Position numbers and translations under genes: made by a program | Shown here: one piece after another, positions 26,046-35,367 of the stretch | Layout: every line of letters starts with the position of its first letter | How positions within the stretch are numbered: the first letter of the stretch is position 1 | Notes under the pieces: model-generated | Seen by the model: the letters and a program-made list of their open reading frames with translations, nothing else | Database searches by the model: none | What the model was told of the DNA's origin: nothing | NCBI RefSeq assembly: GCF_031822435.1 | Contig: NZ_JAVQLW010000001.1 | Location: 257,501-321,500, forward strand | Direction of reading: 5' to 3' | Source of the DNA: Paracoccus sp. MBLB3053 | Lineage (GTDB): Bacteria; Pseudomonadota; Alphaproteobacteria; Rhodobacterales; Rhodobacteraceae | Length of the DNA stretch: 64,000 nucleotides

Positions 26046-27473
26046 TCACAAGATCGGCGCGGCTAGCGCCAGCAGGTTGTTTCTCAGCCGCCGCCACAGG
26101 GACCAGCCGCGAAGCTCGCTGATGGTGATCAGTTCGGCCTCGGCCATGTAACCCTTCTGCCGATCATCAAGCTGGCGGGTCAGGTCGGAATCGACGAAGA
26201 GCATGTTCATTTCATAGTTCAGCTCGAAGCTGCGCCGATCCATGTTGGCGCTGCCCAGCATGACCATGCGCCCATCGGCGGTCAGTATCTTCGAGTGCAG
26301 CAATCCGCCGTGATAGAGCATCAGCTTCACCCCGGCCGAGACGAGCCCATAGTAGAAGCCTTCCGACGTAGCCTGTACCACCAGGGAATCGTTGCGGGCC
26401 GGAAGGATCATCGTGACCTCCACCCCACGCCGCGCGGCCGTCCTGATCGCCGCATCAAGCGAACTGTCCGGGACGTAATAGGGGGTGGTGATGACCAGTC
26501 TTTCACGCGCCGCGTGGATCATCGTCACCATGCAGTCCGAAAGCGAACCCTGTCGGTCATCCGGTCCGGTCGCGACGACCTGGGCGATCGCCTTGGTCCG
26601 AAGGTCGGGGGGCGCGTATTCCAGCATCTCGCCCAGATCCTCGCCCGAATAGCTCATCCAGTCCTGCAGGAAGACCGCCTGCATCTGGCGCACGACAGGG
26701 CCTTCGATCCGCAGGAAGACGTCGATCCAGGGGGCGTAACGCGGTTTGATCGCAAAGGCCCGATCGGCGCAGTTGCGGCTGCCGGTAAAGCCCAGCTCAT
26801 GGTCGATGACGACGATCTTGCGGTGATTGCGCAGATCCATCCGGCGAAACAGGCTGCCGATGACCGGAAGGCCCAGCGGCAGAGCCTCGACACAGACGAC
26901 ACCCGCCTCGCGCATCTTCGACCAGGCCTCGGATCGGCCGAAGGCGCGCGAACCGAAGGCATCGATCACCGCGCGAACCTTGACCCCGCGAACTGCGGCG
27001 CGGATCGCGGCCTCGGCAACCGAACGGCCCGAAGGGTCATCAAGCCAGATGTAGAACAGGATATGGACGTGGTCGCGCGCCTCATCGATCGCGCTGACCA
27101 GATCGGCGATTGCCCCGTCATCCTCGGCCAGAAGCTCGGCGCGATTGCCCGTGACCGCGCCAAAACCCGTGGTCGCCCGATTCGCGGCGATGATCGGGGC
27201 CGCGAATTCGGGCGGCTGCCTGACCTGCGCAGGGCTTGGCCGCCAAAGCCCCGAAAGCCTGCTGCGTACATTCACCATGTGCTCGACCTCGGCCCCGCGC
27301 ATGCGAATCTCGCCGAAAAGCACATAGGCAAGGATGCCGACAAGCGGCACGAGCTCGATCACGAGGATCCAGGATAGCCGGACCGTCGGTTCCAATCGGG
27401 GACGCAAAAGCACCCGCACGGACACGGCGAGCGCAATTGCATAGTGAATGAACACAAACATCTGGGTCCACAT
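26046..27473 (-). CDS. cls: Cardiolipin synthase
   Basis: Phospholipase D superfamily enzyme making cardiolipin in the inner membrane. The 475-residue protein has two N-terminal membrane helices (about 3-22 and 33-53) and two HKD motifs, HRKIVVID and HSKILTAD, each within a PLDc domain; [15 protein letters not shown] follows the second as expected. [11 protein letters not shown] follows the first. Length matches bacterial ClsA-type enzymes. It is divergent from accD. Confidence 0.94.
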   Translation of the reverse strand: MWTQMFVFIHYAIALAVSVRVLLRPRLEPTVRLSWILVIELVPLVGILAYVLFGEIRMRGAEVEHMVNVRSRLSGLWRPSPAQVRQPPEFAAPIIAANRATTGFGAVTGNRAELLAEDDGAIADLVSAIDEARDHVHILFYIWLDDPSGRSVAEAAIRAAVRGVKVRAVIDAFGSRAFGRSEAWSKMREAGVVCVEALPLGLPVIGSLFRRMDLRNHRKIVVIDHELGFTGSRNCADRAFAIKPRYAPWIDVFLRIEGPVVRQMQAVFLQDWMSYSGEDLGEMLEYAPPDLRTKAIAQVVATGPDDRQGSLSDCMVTMIHAARERLVITTPYYVPDSSLDAAIRTAARRGVEVTMILPARNDSLVVQATSEGFYYGLVSAGVKLMLYHGGLLHSKILTADGRMVMLGSANMDRRSFELNYEMNMLFVDSDLTRQLDDRQKGYMAEAELITISELRGWSLWRRLRNNLLALAAPIL

Positions 27474-27563
27474 TGCGGCATCAAAGCCCGACCCGCGCGG
27501 AATTGCAATTCCGCCTCCGTTTGCCTAAGTGGTCGGCTGAATGCAGCGCAAGGGGCTTCTCGG

Positions 27564-28532
27564 ATGAACTGGATCACCAACTACGTGCGTCCGCGCATCA
27601 ATTCGCTGTTCTCGCGCCGCGAAGTGCCCGAGAACCTGTGGACCAAATGCCCGGAATGCGGAAATATGCTTTTCCACCGGGAACTTGCCGACAACCTGAA
27701 TGTTTGCACGAACTGCGACCATCATCTTGCGATCACGCCCCGCGCGCGCTTTGCCGCATTGTTCGATGGCGGCGCCTTCAATGAGGTGAAGGTGCCCGAG
27801 CCGGTCGCGGACCCGCTGCAGTTCCGCGACCAGAAGAAATATCCCGACCGGATGAAGGCCGCGCAGAAATCGACCGGTGAGAAAGACGCCATGCTGGTCG
27901 CCGAGGGCGAGATGGGTCGCACCCCGATCGTGGCCGCCGCCCAGGACTTTTCCTTCATGGGCGGCTCGATGGGCATGTATGTCGGCAATGCGATCATCGC
28001 CGCTGCCGAGCGTGCGGTGAAGCTCAAGCGCCCGCTGGTGCTGTTCTCGGCCGCGGGCGGCGCGCGGATGCAGGAAGGCATCCTGTCCCTGATGCAGATG
28101 CCGCGCACCACGGTCGCGGTGCAGATGCTCAAGGAAGCCAAGCTGCCTTATATCGTCGTGCTGACACATCCGACGACCGGCGGCGTCACGGCGAGCTATG
28201 CGATGCTGGGCGATATCCAGATCGCCGAGCCGAATGCCCTGATCTGCTTCGCCGGTCCCCGCGTCATCGAACAGACCATCCGCGAGAAACTGCCCGAGGG
28301 CTTCCAGCGCGCCGAATATCTGCTGGAGCATGGCATGCTCGACCGCGTGACCCATCGCAAGAAGATGCGCGAAGAGCTGATCTCGATCCTGCGCATCGTG
28401 ATGCGCCAACCCGCGCCGATCGCGGCCGACCTGCCCGCGCCGGGCAGCATCGCCATGGCTCTGCCCGAAACCGAGTCGGAAGCCGCGCCCGAGGCTCCGC
28501 CCGCCGCGCCGGCCGAAACGAAATCATCCTGA
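27564..28532 (+). CDS. accD: Acetyl-CoA carboxylase carboxyltransferase subunit beta
   Basis: Beta subunit of acetyl-CoA carboxylase, the first committed step of fatty acid synthesis. The 322-residue product has the N-terminal zinc ribbon (CPECGN and CTNCDHH) and the crotonase-fold carboxyltransferase domain with [25 protein letters not shown] and [15 protein letters not shown] Pro/Ala/Glu-rich tail follows. The ATG at [12 protein letters not shown] is chosen because upstream in-frame codons are not conserved. folC follows after 13 bases, the classical accD-folC operon. Confidence 0.96.
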   Translation: MNWITNYVRPRINSLFSRREVPENLWTKCPECGNMLFHRELADNLNVCTNCDHHLAITPRARFAALFDGGAFNEVKVPEPVADPLQFRDQKKYPDRMKAAQKSTGEKDAMLVAEGEMGRTPIVAAAQDFSFMGGSMGMYVGNAIIAAAERAVKLKRPLVLFSAAGGARMQEGILSLMQMPRTTVAVQMLKEAKLPYIVVLTHPTTGGVTASYAMLGDIQIAEPNALICFAGPRVIEQTIREKLPEGFQRAEYLLEHGMLDRVTHRKKMREELISILRIVMRQPAPIAADLPAPGSIAMALPETESEAAPEAPPAAPAETKSS

Positions 28533-28545
28533 TCCGGGGCACGAC

Positions 28546-29820
28546 ATGTCGATGACCAATTCCGATGCCATCCTAGCCCGGCTGATGCAATTGCATCCGA
28601 AAGTCATCGACCTGTCCCTGGACCGGATGGAGCGCATCCTGGCCGCGCTGGGAAATCCGGAACGCCGCATCCCGCCGGTCATTCACGTCGCGGGCACCAA
28701 TGGCAAGGGCTCGACCCAGGCCATGATCCGCGCCGGGCTCGAGGCGGCGGGGAAGAAAGTCCACGCCTATACCTCACCGCATCTCGCGCATTTTCACGAA
28801 CGCATCCGGCTCGCAGGAGAGTTGATCAGCGAACCCGACCTCGCCGCGACACTCGAGGAATGCGAGACGGCGAATGGCGGCGAGCCGATCACCTATTTCG
28901 AGATCACGACCGCGGCGGCATTCCTCGCATTCTCGCGCATCGAGGCAGACTACACGCTTCTGGAAGTCGGGCTTGGCGGACGGCTGGATGCGACCAATGT
29001 CGTCGATCAGCCCGTTCTGACCGTCATCACCCCGGTCAGCATCGACCATACCCAATTCCTGGGTGAGACGCTGACCGAAATCGCCGGCGAAAAGGCCGGG
29101 ATCATCAAGCGTGGCGTGCCCTGCATCGTCGCGCCGCAGGAACCCGAGGGCCGCGAGGTCATCGAGGCGCGGGCCGAGGCGCTGGCCGCCCCCCTGCGCA
29201 TCGCGCGACAGGACTGGGACAGCTACAGCGAACATGGGCGGCTGGTCTATTTCGACGAACGCGGTCTTCTTGACTTGCCGCTTCCGAACCTGCCCGGCCC
29301 ACATCAGATCATCAATGCGGGGACTGCCATCGCGGCTCTGCGCGAACTGGGTTACGCAAACACCGAAGCCGAGGCCGCCGTGACGCGCGCCGAATGGCCC
29401 GCCCGGATGCAGCGCCTGGCACGCGGCCCGCTGGTTGAGGCTGCGGGGGATTGCGAACTGTGGCTGGATGGCGGCCACAATCCCGCCGGGGGCGAGGCCG
29501 TCGCGGCGACGTTGGCATCCATGCCCGGCCGTCCCACCCATCTGATCTGCGGCATGCTGAACACCAAGGATGTCGAGGGCTACATGCGCCCGCTTGCCCA
29601 GCATGTCCGCAGCCTGATCGCAGTACCGATCCCTGGCGCCGAGGCCACGCTGCCGGCAGAGGCAACCGAATGCGCCGCGATGAATTGCGGCATCGCCGCG
29701 ACGACGGCGCCGGACACGCTGGACGCGGTCCGCCGCATCTCGCTCGAGGAACCGGGGGCGAGGATCTTGATCTGTGGCTCGCTTTATCTCGCCGGCGAGG
29801 TTCTGAGGGATAACGGCTAA
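28546..29820 (+). CDS. folC: Bifunctional folylpolyglutamate/dihydrofolate synthase
   Basis: Mur-ligase family enzyme that adds glutamate to dihydropteroate and to reduced folates. The 424-residue protein has the P-loop HVAGTNGKGSTQAMI, the omega loop TSPHLAHFHERI, VGLGGRLDATNV, SIDHTQFLGETL with its metal-binding His, and the C-terminal domain motif LWLDGGHNPAGG. It is the second gene of accD-folC and converges on zapE, ending 9 bases from its stop. Confidence 0.95.
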   Translation: MSMTNSDAILARLMQLHPKVIDLSLDRMERILAALGNPERRIPPVIHVAGTNGKGSTQAMIRAGLEAAGKKVHAYTSPHLAHFHERIRLAGELISEPDLAATLEECETANGGEPITYFEITTAAAFLAFSRIEADYTLLEVGLGGRLDATNVVDQPVLTVITPVSIDHTQFLGETLTEIAGEKAGIIKRGVPCIVAPQEPEGREVIEARAEALAAPLRIARQDWDSYSEHGRLVYFDERGLLDLPLPNLPGPHQIINAGTAIAALRELGYANTEAEAAVTRAEWPARMQRLARGPLVEAAGDCELWLDGGHNPAGGEAVAATLASMPGRPTHLICGMLNTKDVEGYMRPLAQHVRSLIAVPIPGAEATLPAEATECAAMNCGIAATTAPDTLDAVRRISLEEPGARILICGSLYLAGEVLRDNG

Positions 29821-29829
29821 GACGCAGCC

Positions 29830-30936
29830 TCAGCCCCTGCCCCAATCGGCATCGCGCATCTCGTGCAGACGGCTGGCGGTGCGTTCGAACTCGAATGCGC
29901 CTTCGCCCTCGGCGTAAAGCCGTTCCGGATTGTCTGCCGCACTGGCGATCAGGCGCACCTTGGCTTCGTAAAGTGCATCGATCAGGGTCACGAAGCGCTT
30001 GGCCTCGTTGTAGTTCGACTGGCTCAGCCGCGGAATCGAATCGATGAACAACAGATCCAGCGCCTCGGCCATGGCAAGGTAGTCGGCCGGGCCAAGCGGC
30101 TTGCCGCAAAGCTCCCAGAAGCTTGCGCGGCCGATCCGCCCGACATGTTCGGGGATTTCGACCTTGCGACCCTTGACCTCGAGCATCAGCGGCTGGGCTG
30201 GCGCGCCTGCAGTTTCCTCGCGCCAAAGCAGGTCCATATGGCTGCGGGCAATGCTGTCGGCGGGCGTGAACCAGACCTGCCCGCCTTCGTCACGGTTCTG
30301 TCGATGATCCGTGGCACTGGCCAGTTCGATCACCTCGAGCCGCTCGCGCAGCAGCGCGATGAAGGGCAGGAAAAGCTGGCGGTTCAGCCCGTTCTTGTAC
30401 AGATCCTCGGGCACGCGGTTCGAGGTGGTGACCACCGTCACCCCTTCTTCGAACAGGATCTGGAACAGGCGTCCCACGATCATGGCATCCGCGATATCGG
30501 TGATCTGCATCTCATCGAAGCAGAGAAGCTTCACCTTTTCCGCAATGGATCTTGCCACCGGTCGGACCACATCCTGCTGTCCGGTCTTGCGCACGGCTTC
30601 CAGAGCGCCCTGCACTTCCTGCATGAATTCATGGAAATGCACGCGGCGCTTCTGATCGAGCGGTGCGGCATCCATCACCAGGTCCATCAGCATGGACTTG
30701 CCGCGACCGACCCCGCCCCAAAGGTAGATCCCCTTGACGGGGGGCGTGTCCGCGGCACCGTTGCCGGGCTTCATCAACCGCGACAGCCAGCCCGATTTCT
30801 GGGCCTGTGGCGCGGGCCGCGCGGCCAGATCGCGAACCAGGCGGTCAAGGGCGGGCAGCACGCCGCGCTGCGCGTCATCGGGAGCAAGCTGGCCTGCCTT
30901 GACGCGGGCCTCGTAGAGTTCGGAAACAGTCGCCAT
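29830..30936 (-). CDS. zapE: Cell division ATPase ZapE (AFG1-like)
   Basis: AFG1/LACE1-family P-loop ATPase. In E. coli ZapE affects Z-ring stability; in mitochondria AFG1 helps degrade respiratory subunits. The 368-residue protein has Walker A LWGGVGRGKSMLMD, the family segment VHFHEFMQEV, Walker B LLCFDEMQITD, VVTTSNRVPEDLY and a C-terminal ERTASRLHEM. Transcription runs leftwards and upstream lies the terminator of the MFS gene, so it has its own promoter. Confidence 0.94.
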   Translation of the reverse strand: MATVSELYEARVKAGQLAPDDAQRGVLPALDRLVRDLAARPAPQAQKSGWLSRLMKPGNGAADTPPVKGIYLWGGVGRGKSMLMDLVMDAAPLDQKRRVHFHEFMQEVQGALEAVRKTGQQDVVRPVARSIAEKVKLLCFDEMQITDIADAMIVGRLFQILFEEGVTVVTTSNRVPEDLYKNGLNRQLFLPFIALLRERLEVIELASATDHRQNRDEGGQVWFTPADSIARSHMDLLWREETAGAPAQPLMLEVKGRKVEIPEHVGRIGRASFWELCGKPLGPADYLAMAEALDLLFIDSIPRLSQSNYNEAKRFVTLIDALYEAKVRLIASAADNPERLYAEGEGAFEFERTASRLHEMRDADWGRG

Positions 30937-30950
30937 ATGTGCCCCCTGCC

Positions 30951-30981
30951 AAAGAAAGCACCGGCCCGCAAGGGCCGGTGC
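30951..30981 (-). terminator. Rho-independent terminator of the MFS transporter gene
   Basis: Perfect 10-bp stem GCACCGGCCC / GGGCCGGTGC (30958-30967, 30972-30981) with a GCAA loop on the plus strand. On the minus strand it is followed by TTTCTTT, 19 bases after the MFS stop. Confidence 0.88.
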
Positions 30982-30999
30982 CGGCCAATCGCCGCAGTT

Positions 31000-32313
31000 T
31001 CAGCCGATCGCACGGTCCCGCGTTTCGGGGCCGATCATCAGCGTGGTCACCGCCGCCAGAACAAGCAGCGCGGCAAAGGCGCCGATCGCGATCCCGAAGC
31101 CCTGGGCCACGACCAGACCCAGCAGTGATGGGGCCAGCAACCCGCCTACCCGCGCGACCGCGCTTGCGGTGCCCATGCCGGTGGCCCGCAGTCCGGTCGG
31201 GTAAAGTTCGGGCGTGATCGCATAGAGCGCGCCCCAGGTTCCCAGCAGGGCAAAGCTCATCAGCAACAGCGCAAGCCCGCCCATCAGCGGTGTCGTGGCC
31301 AGCGTGAAAAGGAAGCAGCCAGCTGCGCTGAGGACAAGGAAAAGCTGAAGCGTCAGCTTGCGTCCCCAGGCCTCGACCCCGAAAGCGGCGAGCGCATAGC
31401 CGGGGATCTGGGCGAGAGCCAGCAGAACAAGGAAACCATAGCTTTTCACGAAACCGGCTCCGCCGGAAACCAGCTGAGAGGGAAGCCAGACGAACACGCC
31501 GTAATAGGACACCGACACAAGAAACCACGTGGCGAAGATGGCAAGGCTGCGTCGACGCAACTCGGGCCCGAAGATGCCTTGGCCGACCTCGGGCGCGGCT
31601 GGCGCCACAAGGCGGGTTTCCGGGCCCAGATGGCGCGCGCCATTGCCCGCAAGGACGCGGTTGACGACGGCGCGGGCCTTTTCCTCTTTCCCGTGCCGCA
31701 GAAGGAACATCGGCGATTCCGGAACCCAGAGCCGCATGACGACACCGATCACCGCCGGCAGGGCGGCGACGCCGAAGATCCAGCGCCAGGCCTCGGCGGC
31801 ACCTGCCAGATGGGCGATCCAGGCCGTCAAGGCGATCACGATGGTGCCGACGGCCCAAAAGCCTTCAAGCCAGACCAGCCAGCGCCCGCGATTCCTCGGC
31901 GGCAGGAATTCTGCCATCAGCGCGTAATCGACGGGCAAGGTGCCTCCGACCGCCATGCCGGTCAGGAAGCGCAACGCCAGAAGCATCGTGAAATCCTGCG
32001 CAAAGGCAGAAGCCAGGCCGAAGAGGGCATCGCAGAGCACTGTCAGCAGCAGCACGTTCCTGCGCCCGATCCGGTCTGCGATCCGACCGAACAGGGTGGC
32101 TCCGGCAAACATGCCCAGGAAGAACAGCGTTCCTGTCTGCAGCGCCTGCGGCACGGTCAGCCCGAAGCTGGTCGCGATCGAGGCCGCCGTGAAACCGATC
32201 GCCAGGACCTGCATCGCATCGGCAGCCCAGACCAGGCCGAAAATTCCCAGCAGACGCTGCTGGAAACGCCCTGCCCCGCCGTGCGTCAGCGCCTCGTCGA
32301 CGGTCATGTCCAT
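31000..32313 (-). CDS. MFS transporter (sugar-porter/SV2-like)
   Basis: A 437-residue major facilitator with about 12 membrane helices. GRIADRIGRRNVLL is the loop 2-3 motif A, PVDYALMAEFLPPRNRGRW matches the post-helix-4 sugar-porter motif, and PELYPTGLRATGMG the helix-10/11 equivalent. This pattern is seen in the AAHS/SV2-like group carrying aromatic acids, sialate or similar organic acids; the substrate is not predictable. The start is placed at the ATG with GGGGA 5 bases upstream; a TTG four codons earlier is rejected. No catabolic operon is attached. Confidence 0.85.
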   Translation of the reverse strand: MDMTVDEALTHGGAGRFQQRLLGIFGLVWAADAMQVLAIGFTAASIATSFGLTVPQALQTGTLFFLGMFAGATLFGRIADRIGRRNVLLLTVLCDALFGLASAFAQDFTMLLALRFLTGMAVGGTLPVDYALMAEFLPPRNRGRWLVWLEGFWAVGTIVIALTAWIAHLAGAAEAWRWIFGVAALPAVIGVVMRLWVPESPMFLLRHGKEEKARAVVNRVLAGNGARHLGPETRLVAPAAPEVGQGIFGPELRRRSLAIFATWFLVSVSYYGVFVWLPSQLVSGGAGFVKSYGFLVLLALAQIPGYALAAFGVEAWGRKLTLQLFLVLSAAGCFLFTLATTPLMGGLALLLMSFALLGTWGALYAITPELYPTGLRATGMGTASAVARVGGLLAPSLLGLVVAQGFGIAIGAFAALLVLAAVTTLMIGPETRDRAIG

Positions 32314-32442
32314 GATCTTCCCCAATCCCGACTCGGAAATTTGGCGTCATATGTTCACAACTTCGCGGGCAATGCCACCATGGGAGGGCAATGGCCAAGC
32401 CAAGCCTTGCGCTCTGCCGCGCAAATGGGCGAAGTCGCCGGA

Positions 32443-32808
32443 ATGATCAGGATGCGGCCCCAGCCAGACGAAAGGATTGCCCGCGCGCTCCGCCTGTGGC
32501 TCGGAACGCTTGCGGTCCTGCTGATGGCTGCCCTGCCGGGACCGGTCGCGCCCGAGCGCAGCGGTCTTCCCAGCCATTTCTCGCTCGCCCGGATCGAGCC
32601 GGCGCTGGTGACGCAACAGGCGGGTGCGGTGGTCCTTCGGCACGAGGCCGTACAGCTCAGGCCGCTGCCCGCCGCGACGAAGCCGCCCTGTATCGTGCCG
32701 GTTGCGCCTTCTGCGCCCGCTACGCTGCTTTTGGCCGGGGTGGAACTTGTCCTTCCCGCCTCGCGCAGCCCGCCGACTGCCCGCGCCCGCGCACCCCCGT
32801 TGTCCTGA
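32443..32808 (+). CDS. Possible small membrane or secreted protein
   Basis: A 121-codon frame beginning MIRMRPQPDE with one hydrophobic segment (LWLGTLAVLLMAALPGP, about 18-34) that could be an uncleaved signal anchor, then a Pro/Ala-rich stretch with one cysteine. I do not recognise a family and no convincing ribosome binding site precedes the ATG. The gap between the MFS gene and the 71-residue gene has no better candidate. Reading-frame openness is weak evidence at this GC content. Confidence 0.35.
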   Translation: MIRMRPQPDERIARALRLWLGTLAVLLMAALPGPVAPERSGLPSHFSLARIEPALVTQQAGAVVLRHEAVQLRPLPAATKPPCIVPVAPSAPATLLLAGVELVLPASRSPPTARARAPPLS

Positions 32809-32847
32809 GTTCGCACATTCGTTGTCCTGCGTTTCACGTGGAAACGC
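32798..32847. repeat. Direct repeats and palindrome upstream of a small gene
   Basis: CGTTGTCCTG occurs at 32798-32807 and again at 32820-32829, exactly 22 bases apart. The second copy adjoins a perfect inverted repeat GCGTTTC ACGTG GAAACGC (32829-32847). The palindrome resembles a ParB parS site (GTTTCACGTGAAAC) but has an extra G that breaks its symmetry. Confidence 0.5.
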
Positions 32848-32882
32848 GGGGCGCCAACTCATGCGTTCAATAGGACATCCCC

Positions 32883-33098
32883 ATGACCATCGAATTCCGC
32901 GACCCGGCCCCGAGCCGGACGATCGAACATGATCGCCAGCCCCATTTCGTCCCGCCACCGCCGCAGCGGCCACAGGCGCCCGAGCTGCCACGCCGGACCA
33001 CGACCGAGCAGCGTTCACCGAAATCGGTGCTGCTTCACTGGTTGCTGATGCTGGGAGGCTGTGCCGCCATCACCCTGATCGGGCGCTGGCTGAGCTAG
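32883..33098 (+). CDS. Small C-terminally anchored membrane protein
   Basis: A 71-residue product with a Pro/Arg-rich cytoplasmic N-terminus (about 1-45) and one hydrophobic helix, LLHWLLMLGGCAAITLIG, near the C-terminus, the shape of a tail-anchored protein. An AGGAC site lies 5 bases before the ATG. I do not recognise the family. A hairpin just after the stop would end the transcript. Confidence 0.5.
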   Translation: MTIEFRDPAPSRTIEHDRQPHFVPPPPQRPQAPELPRRTTTEQRSPKSVLLHWLLMLGGCAAITLIGRWLS

Positions 33099-33111
33099 CA
33101 GCGCAATGCGA

Positions 33112-33134
33112 AGGGCGGCCGAAGGGGCCGCCCT
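33112..33134. terminator. Bidirectional hairpin between convergent genes
   Basis: Perfect 9-bp stem AGGGCGGCC / GGCCGCCCT (33112-33120, 33126-33134) with a 5-base loop. It lies between the stops of the 71-residue gene and the shikimate dehydrogenase-like gene; U-tracts are short on both sides. Confidence 0.6.
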
Positions 33135-33143
33135 GATATTCGA

Positions 33144-33977
33144 TCAATAGCTGATCGCCGCATGTTCCCTCAGTTCCTCGACCGGGGGACGACCGAAGCC
33201 GAAAAATTCGAGATAGGCCGGTATCTGTTCGAAAAGCATGTCGGTCCCGACCTGGTAGCGGCAGCCGCGTGCCGCGGCCGCCGCGAGAAACGGGGTCATT
33301 TCCGATTTCATCACCACTTCACCCACGAAGGCCGAGGGGTCGATCCGCTCGACATCCATGGGCAGCGGGTCATCGGCATTCATCCCAAGGGGCGAGGCAT
33401 TGACCACGAGGTCGAACCCGGCGGGGTCCTTCGCGCCGGTCGTCACGACCAGTTCGGCATAGGCGGACCGCAACCGGCCAGCCAGAGCATCGGCACTTGC
33501 CGCGCTGGGATCGAACAGCGCCAACCGGGCGATGCCGGCCTTGGCCAGCGAGGCCGCGATGGCCGAGCCGACCCCGCCGCAGCCCACCACCAGGGCCGAG
33601 CGCCCGGCCAATTGCTGTCCCTTGCCAAGAACGCCCGCGACGAAACCCTCGCCGTCGAACATGTCGGCTTCAAGCCGACCATCCTCGGCCAATCGCAAAG
33701 CATTCGCAGAGCCCGCGATCTGCGCGGTGACCGACACGCGATCGGCAAGCTCGACCGTGGCGACCTTGTGCGGCATGGTGATCAGTGCGCCATGAATATT
33801 CGAAAGCCGGAACAGAAGCGGCAGGAATGCCGCATAATCGGCTGGCTTGCATCCCATCGGAACGACCACCGCGTCGATGCCGCGATGCTCGAACCAGGGA
33901 TTGTAGATCATGGGCGCCTTGAAGGTGCTCGTCGGATAGCCCAGATGCGCAATCAGTTTCGTCGTGCCGCGGATCAT
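33144..33977 (-). CDS. Shikimate dehydrogenase-like oxidoreductase (AroE family)
   Basis: A 277-residue AroE-superfamily enzyme that reduces 3-dehydroshikimate or oxidises quinate/shikimate with NAD(P). The N-terminal substrate domain has HLGYPTSTFKAP and ITMPHK, whose Lys is catalytic, followed by GSANALR. The Rossmann domain has VVGCGGVGSAIAASL and VVNASPLGM. The KAP in place of the usual S-x-S substrate motif, and divergence from a LysR regulator, suggest a catabolic or specialised paralogue rather than the biosynthetic aroE (inference). The start is set at MIRGTTKLIAHLG, with AGGAC upstream. Confidence 0.85.
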   Translation of the reverse strand: MIRGTTKLIAHLGYPTSTFKAPMIYNPWFEHRGIDAVVVPMGCKPADYAAFLPLLFRLSNIHGALITMPHKVATVELADRVSVTAQIAGSANALRLAEDGRLEADMFDGEGFVAGVLGKGQQLAGRSALVVGCGGVGSAIAASLAKAGIARLALFDPSAASADALAGRLRSAYAELVVTTGAKDPAGFDLVVNASPLGMNADDPLPMDVERIDPSAFVGEVVMKSEMTPFLAAAAARGCRYQVGTDMLFEQIPAYLEFFGFGRPPVEELREHAAISY

Positions 33978-34053
33978 GTCCTGCCCCCAGTTCTGCAAAC
34001 CCCGGCGCGACATGGCAGTTCACACCGTGCTGCAGCCTTCGCAGGCAGGGCGC

Positions 34054-34088
34054 GTTACGTCAAATATCATTCTCCACCCCAACGTAAC
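34054..34088. promoter_or_regulatory. Inverted repeat in the aroE-like / lysR divergent gap
   Basis: GTTACGT (34054-34060) and ACGTAAC (34082-34088) form a perfect 7-bp inverted repeat separated by 21 bases, followed closely by GTGTTAAC. Its place between the divergent enzyme and regulator genes fits a LysR binding region. Confidence 0.5.
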
Positions 34089-34129
34089 ATCGTGTTAACT
34101 CGCATGGATCGCAGGAGGGAGGCCAGGCA

Positions 34130-35047
34130 ATGAGCCAGTTGACGATCCGCCAGGTCGAAGTGATCCGTGCGGTCATGATGGCCGGCACCATTCAGGGCGC
34201 GGCCGCACTGTTGAACGTTTCTGCACCCGGCATCTCGCGGCTTGTGAAATATTCCGAGGAGTCGCTGGGCCTTCGCCTCTTCGATCGCAAGGGGGGGCTT
34301 TTCGTCCCCTCTGCCGAAGCCGCGGCGATCTTCGAGATGATCCACCAGGTCCATCGCCAGATGGACAACCTGAACAACGCCGTGAAGGCCCTGCGCAAGG
34401 GCGAGGATGTCCGGCTGTCCTTCGCCTCTGCCCCTTCAATCGCGCAGTTCATCGCCGCACGGGTGATCCGTCGCGTCCGCTCGCGCTTTCCCGATCTTTT
34501 CATCGACCTCAACATCCTCAAGATCGAGGAAACGACCGATTATCTTCTGCTCGACCGCGGAGAATTCGTCGTCATGAGCTCGGCCGTCGCCAATCCCGCG
34601 CTCAGCAGCGTGCCCCTTGCGACGGGCCGGCTGATGGTCATCGTGCCCGACGGCCACCGACTGGCCCAGAAGGCGGCGATCTCGGTCCATGACCTCGAGG
34701 GGGAGGATTTCATCGGCGTCGATCCTGACGACCCCTATGGCGCGGCGCTGGCCCGGCCCTTTGTCGAGGCGGGCGTGACTCCCAGCTTCACGATGCGCGG
34801 CCGCTTCGCCCAGACGGTGGTCAGCCTTGTCCGCCACGGACTTGGCGTCGCGCTGATCGACGAATTTTCGGTCGCCGAAGTCTACATGCCCGGCCTGACG
34901 CGCAGGCCACTGGTCGAGGAAGCCGGAATCACCGCATGGGTCGTCACGCGCAAGGGCCGCCCCCTGTCGAGCTATGCCGAGCTGACGATCGAGAATTTCC
35001 GTCGCGAGATGGCTGCTGCGATCTCCAGGCAGGATTGGGATCACTGA
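34130..35047 (+). CDS. LysR-family transcriptional regulator
   Basis: A 305-residue LTTR. The N-terminal winged helix (VIRAVMMAGTIQGAAALLNV and PGISRLVKYSEESLGLRLF) is followed by the linker helix and the two-lobed effector domain (about 93-300; VPLATGRLMVIVPDGHRL, FIGVDPDDPYG, VRHGLGVALIDEF). GGAGGGAGG lies upstream of the ATG. It is divergent from the shikimate dehydrogenase-like gene across a 152-base gap and most likely controls it, with a shikimate/quinate-type or other acidic metabolite as effector (inference). Confidence 0.9.
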   Translation: MSQLTIRQVEVIRAVMMAGTIQGAAALLNVSAPGISRLVKYSEESLGLRLFDRKGGLFVPSAEAAAIFEMIHQVHRQMDNLNNAVKALRKGEDVRLSFASAPSIAQFIAARVIRRVRSRFPDLFIDLNILKIEETTDYLLLDRGEFVVMSSAVANPALSSVPLATGRLMVIVPDGHRLAQKAAISVHDLEGEDFIGVDPDDPYGAALARPFVEAGVTPSFTMRGRFAQTVVSLVRHGLGVALIDEFSVAEVYMPGLTRRPLVEEAGITAWVVTRKGRPLSSYAELTIENFRREMAAAISRQDWDH

Positions 35048-35320
35048 TCGCCGCAATCACGACATCCGGAATAGATGCGGAAGTTTCGAGGATATCAACC
35101 TGACGCGCCTGCATGGCGGGGGTTGAAGCAATTCCTCTCGGGATGGAAAGAACCCAAGCCCTGATGGATTGGCAGAACGAGAGTGCTATCCGGACCTACA
35201 TCAGGATTGAAGTCGCGGCACCGGCAGAGCCATCGGCTATCACAGGCGCTGCCCAGATCGTTACCCAGACATGACCGCAGTCTCAAACCGACAGGAAAAT
35301 GGCCTTCGCAGAAAAGAAAG
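35048..35320. other. Non-coding gap between lysR and tRNA-Thr
   Basis: About 270 bases with no supported gene on either strand. I find no copy of the tRNA 3' end that would mark an attachment site and no transposase remnant. A terminator hairpin begins at its right end. Confidence 0.5.
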
Positions 35321-35352
35321 AACCCGCGTCACCATCAGAGGTCACGCGGGTT
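35321..35352. terminator. Bidirectional terminator downstream of tRNA-Thr
   Basis: 9-bp stem AACCCGCGT / ACGCGGGTT (35321-35329, 35344-35352) with flanking T-rich tracts on both strands (TTTTTCTTTC on plus, TTCTTTCTTTTC on minus). It lies 15 bases past the tRNA-Thr 3' end. Confidence 0.85.
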
Positions 35353-35367
35353 TTTCTTTCAAGGAAG

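Noticed and set aside
31579..32442. Plus-strand frame continuing upstream from the small ORF at 32443
   Set aside because: It runs antisense through the MFS transporter; only the part beyond that gene is kept as a low-confidence ORF.
32831..32845. Canonical ParB parS site
   Set aside because: The match to GTTTCACGTGAAAC has an inserted G that shifts one half; it is reported only as a palindrome.
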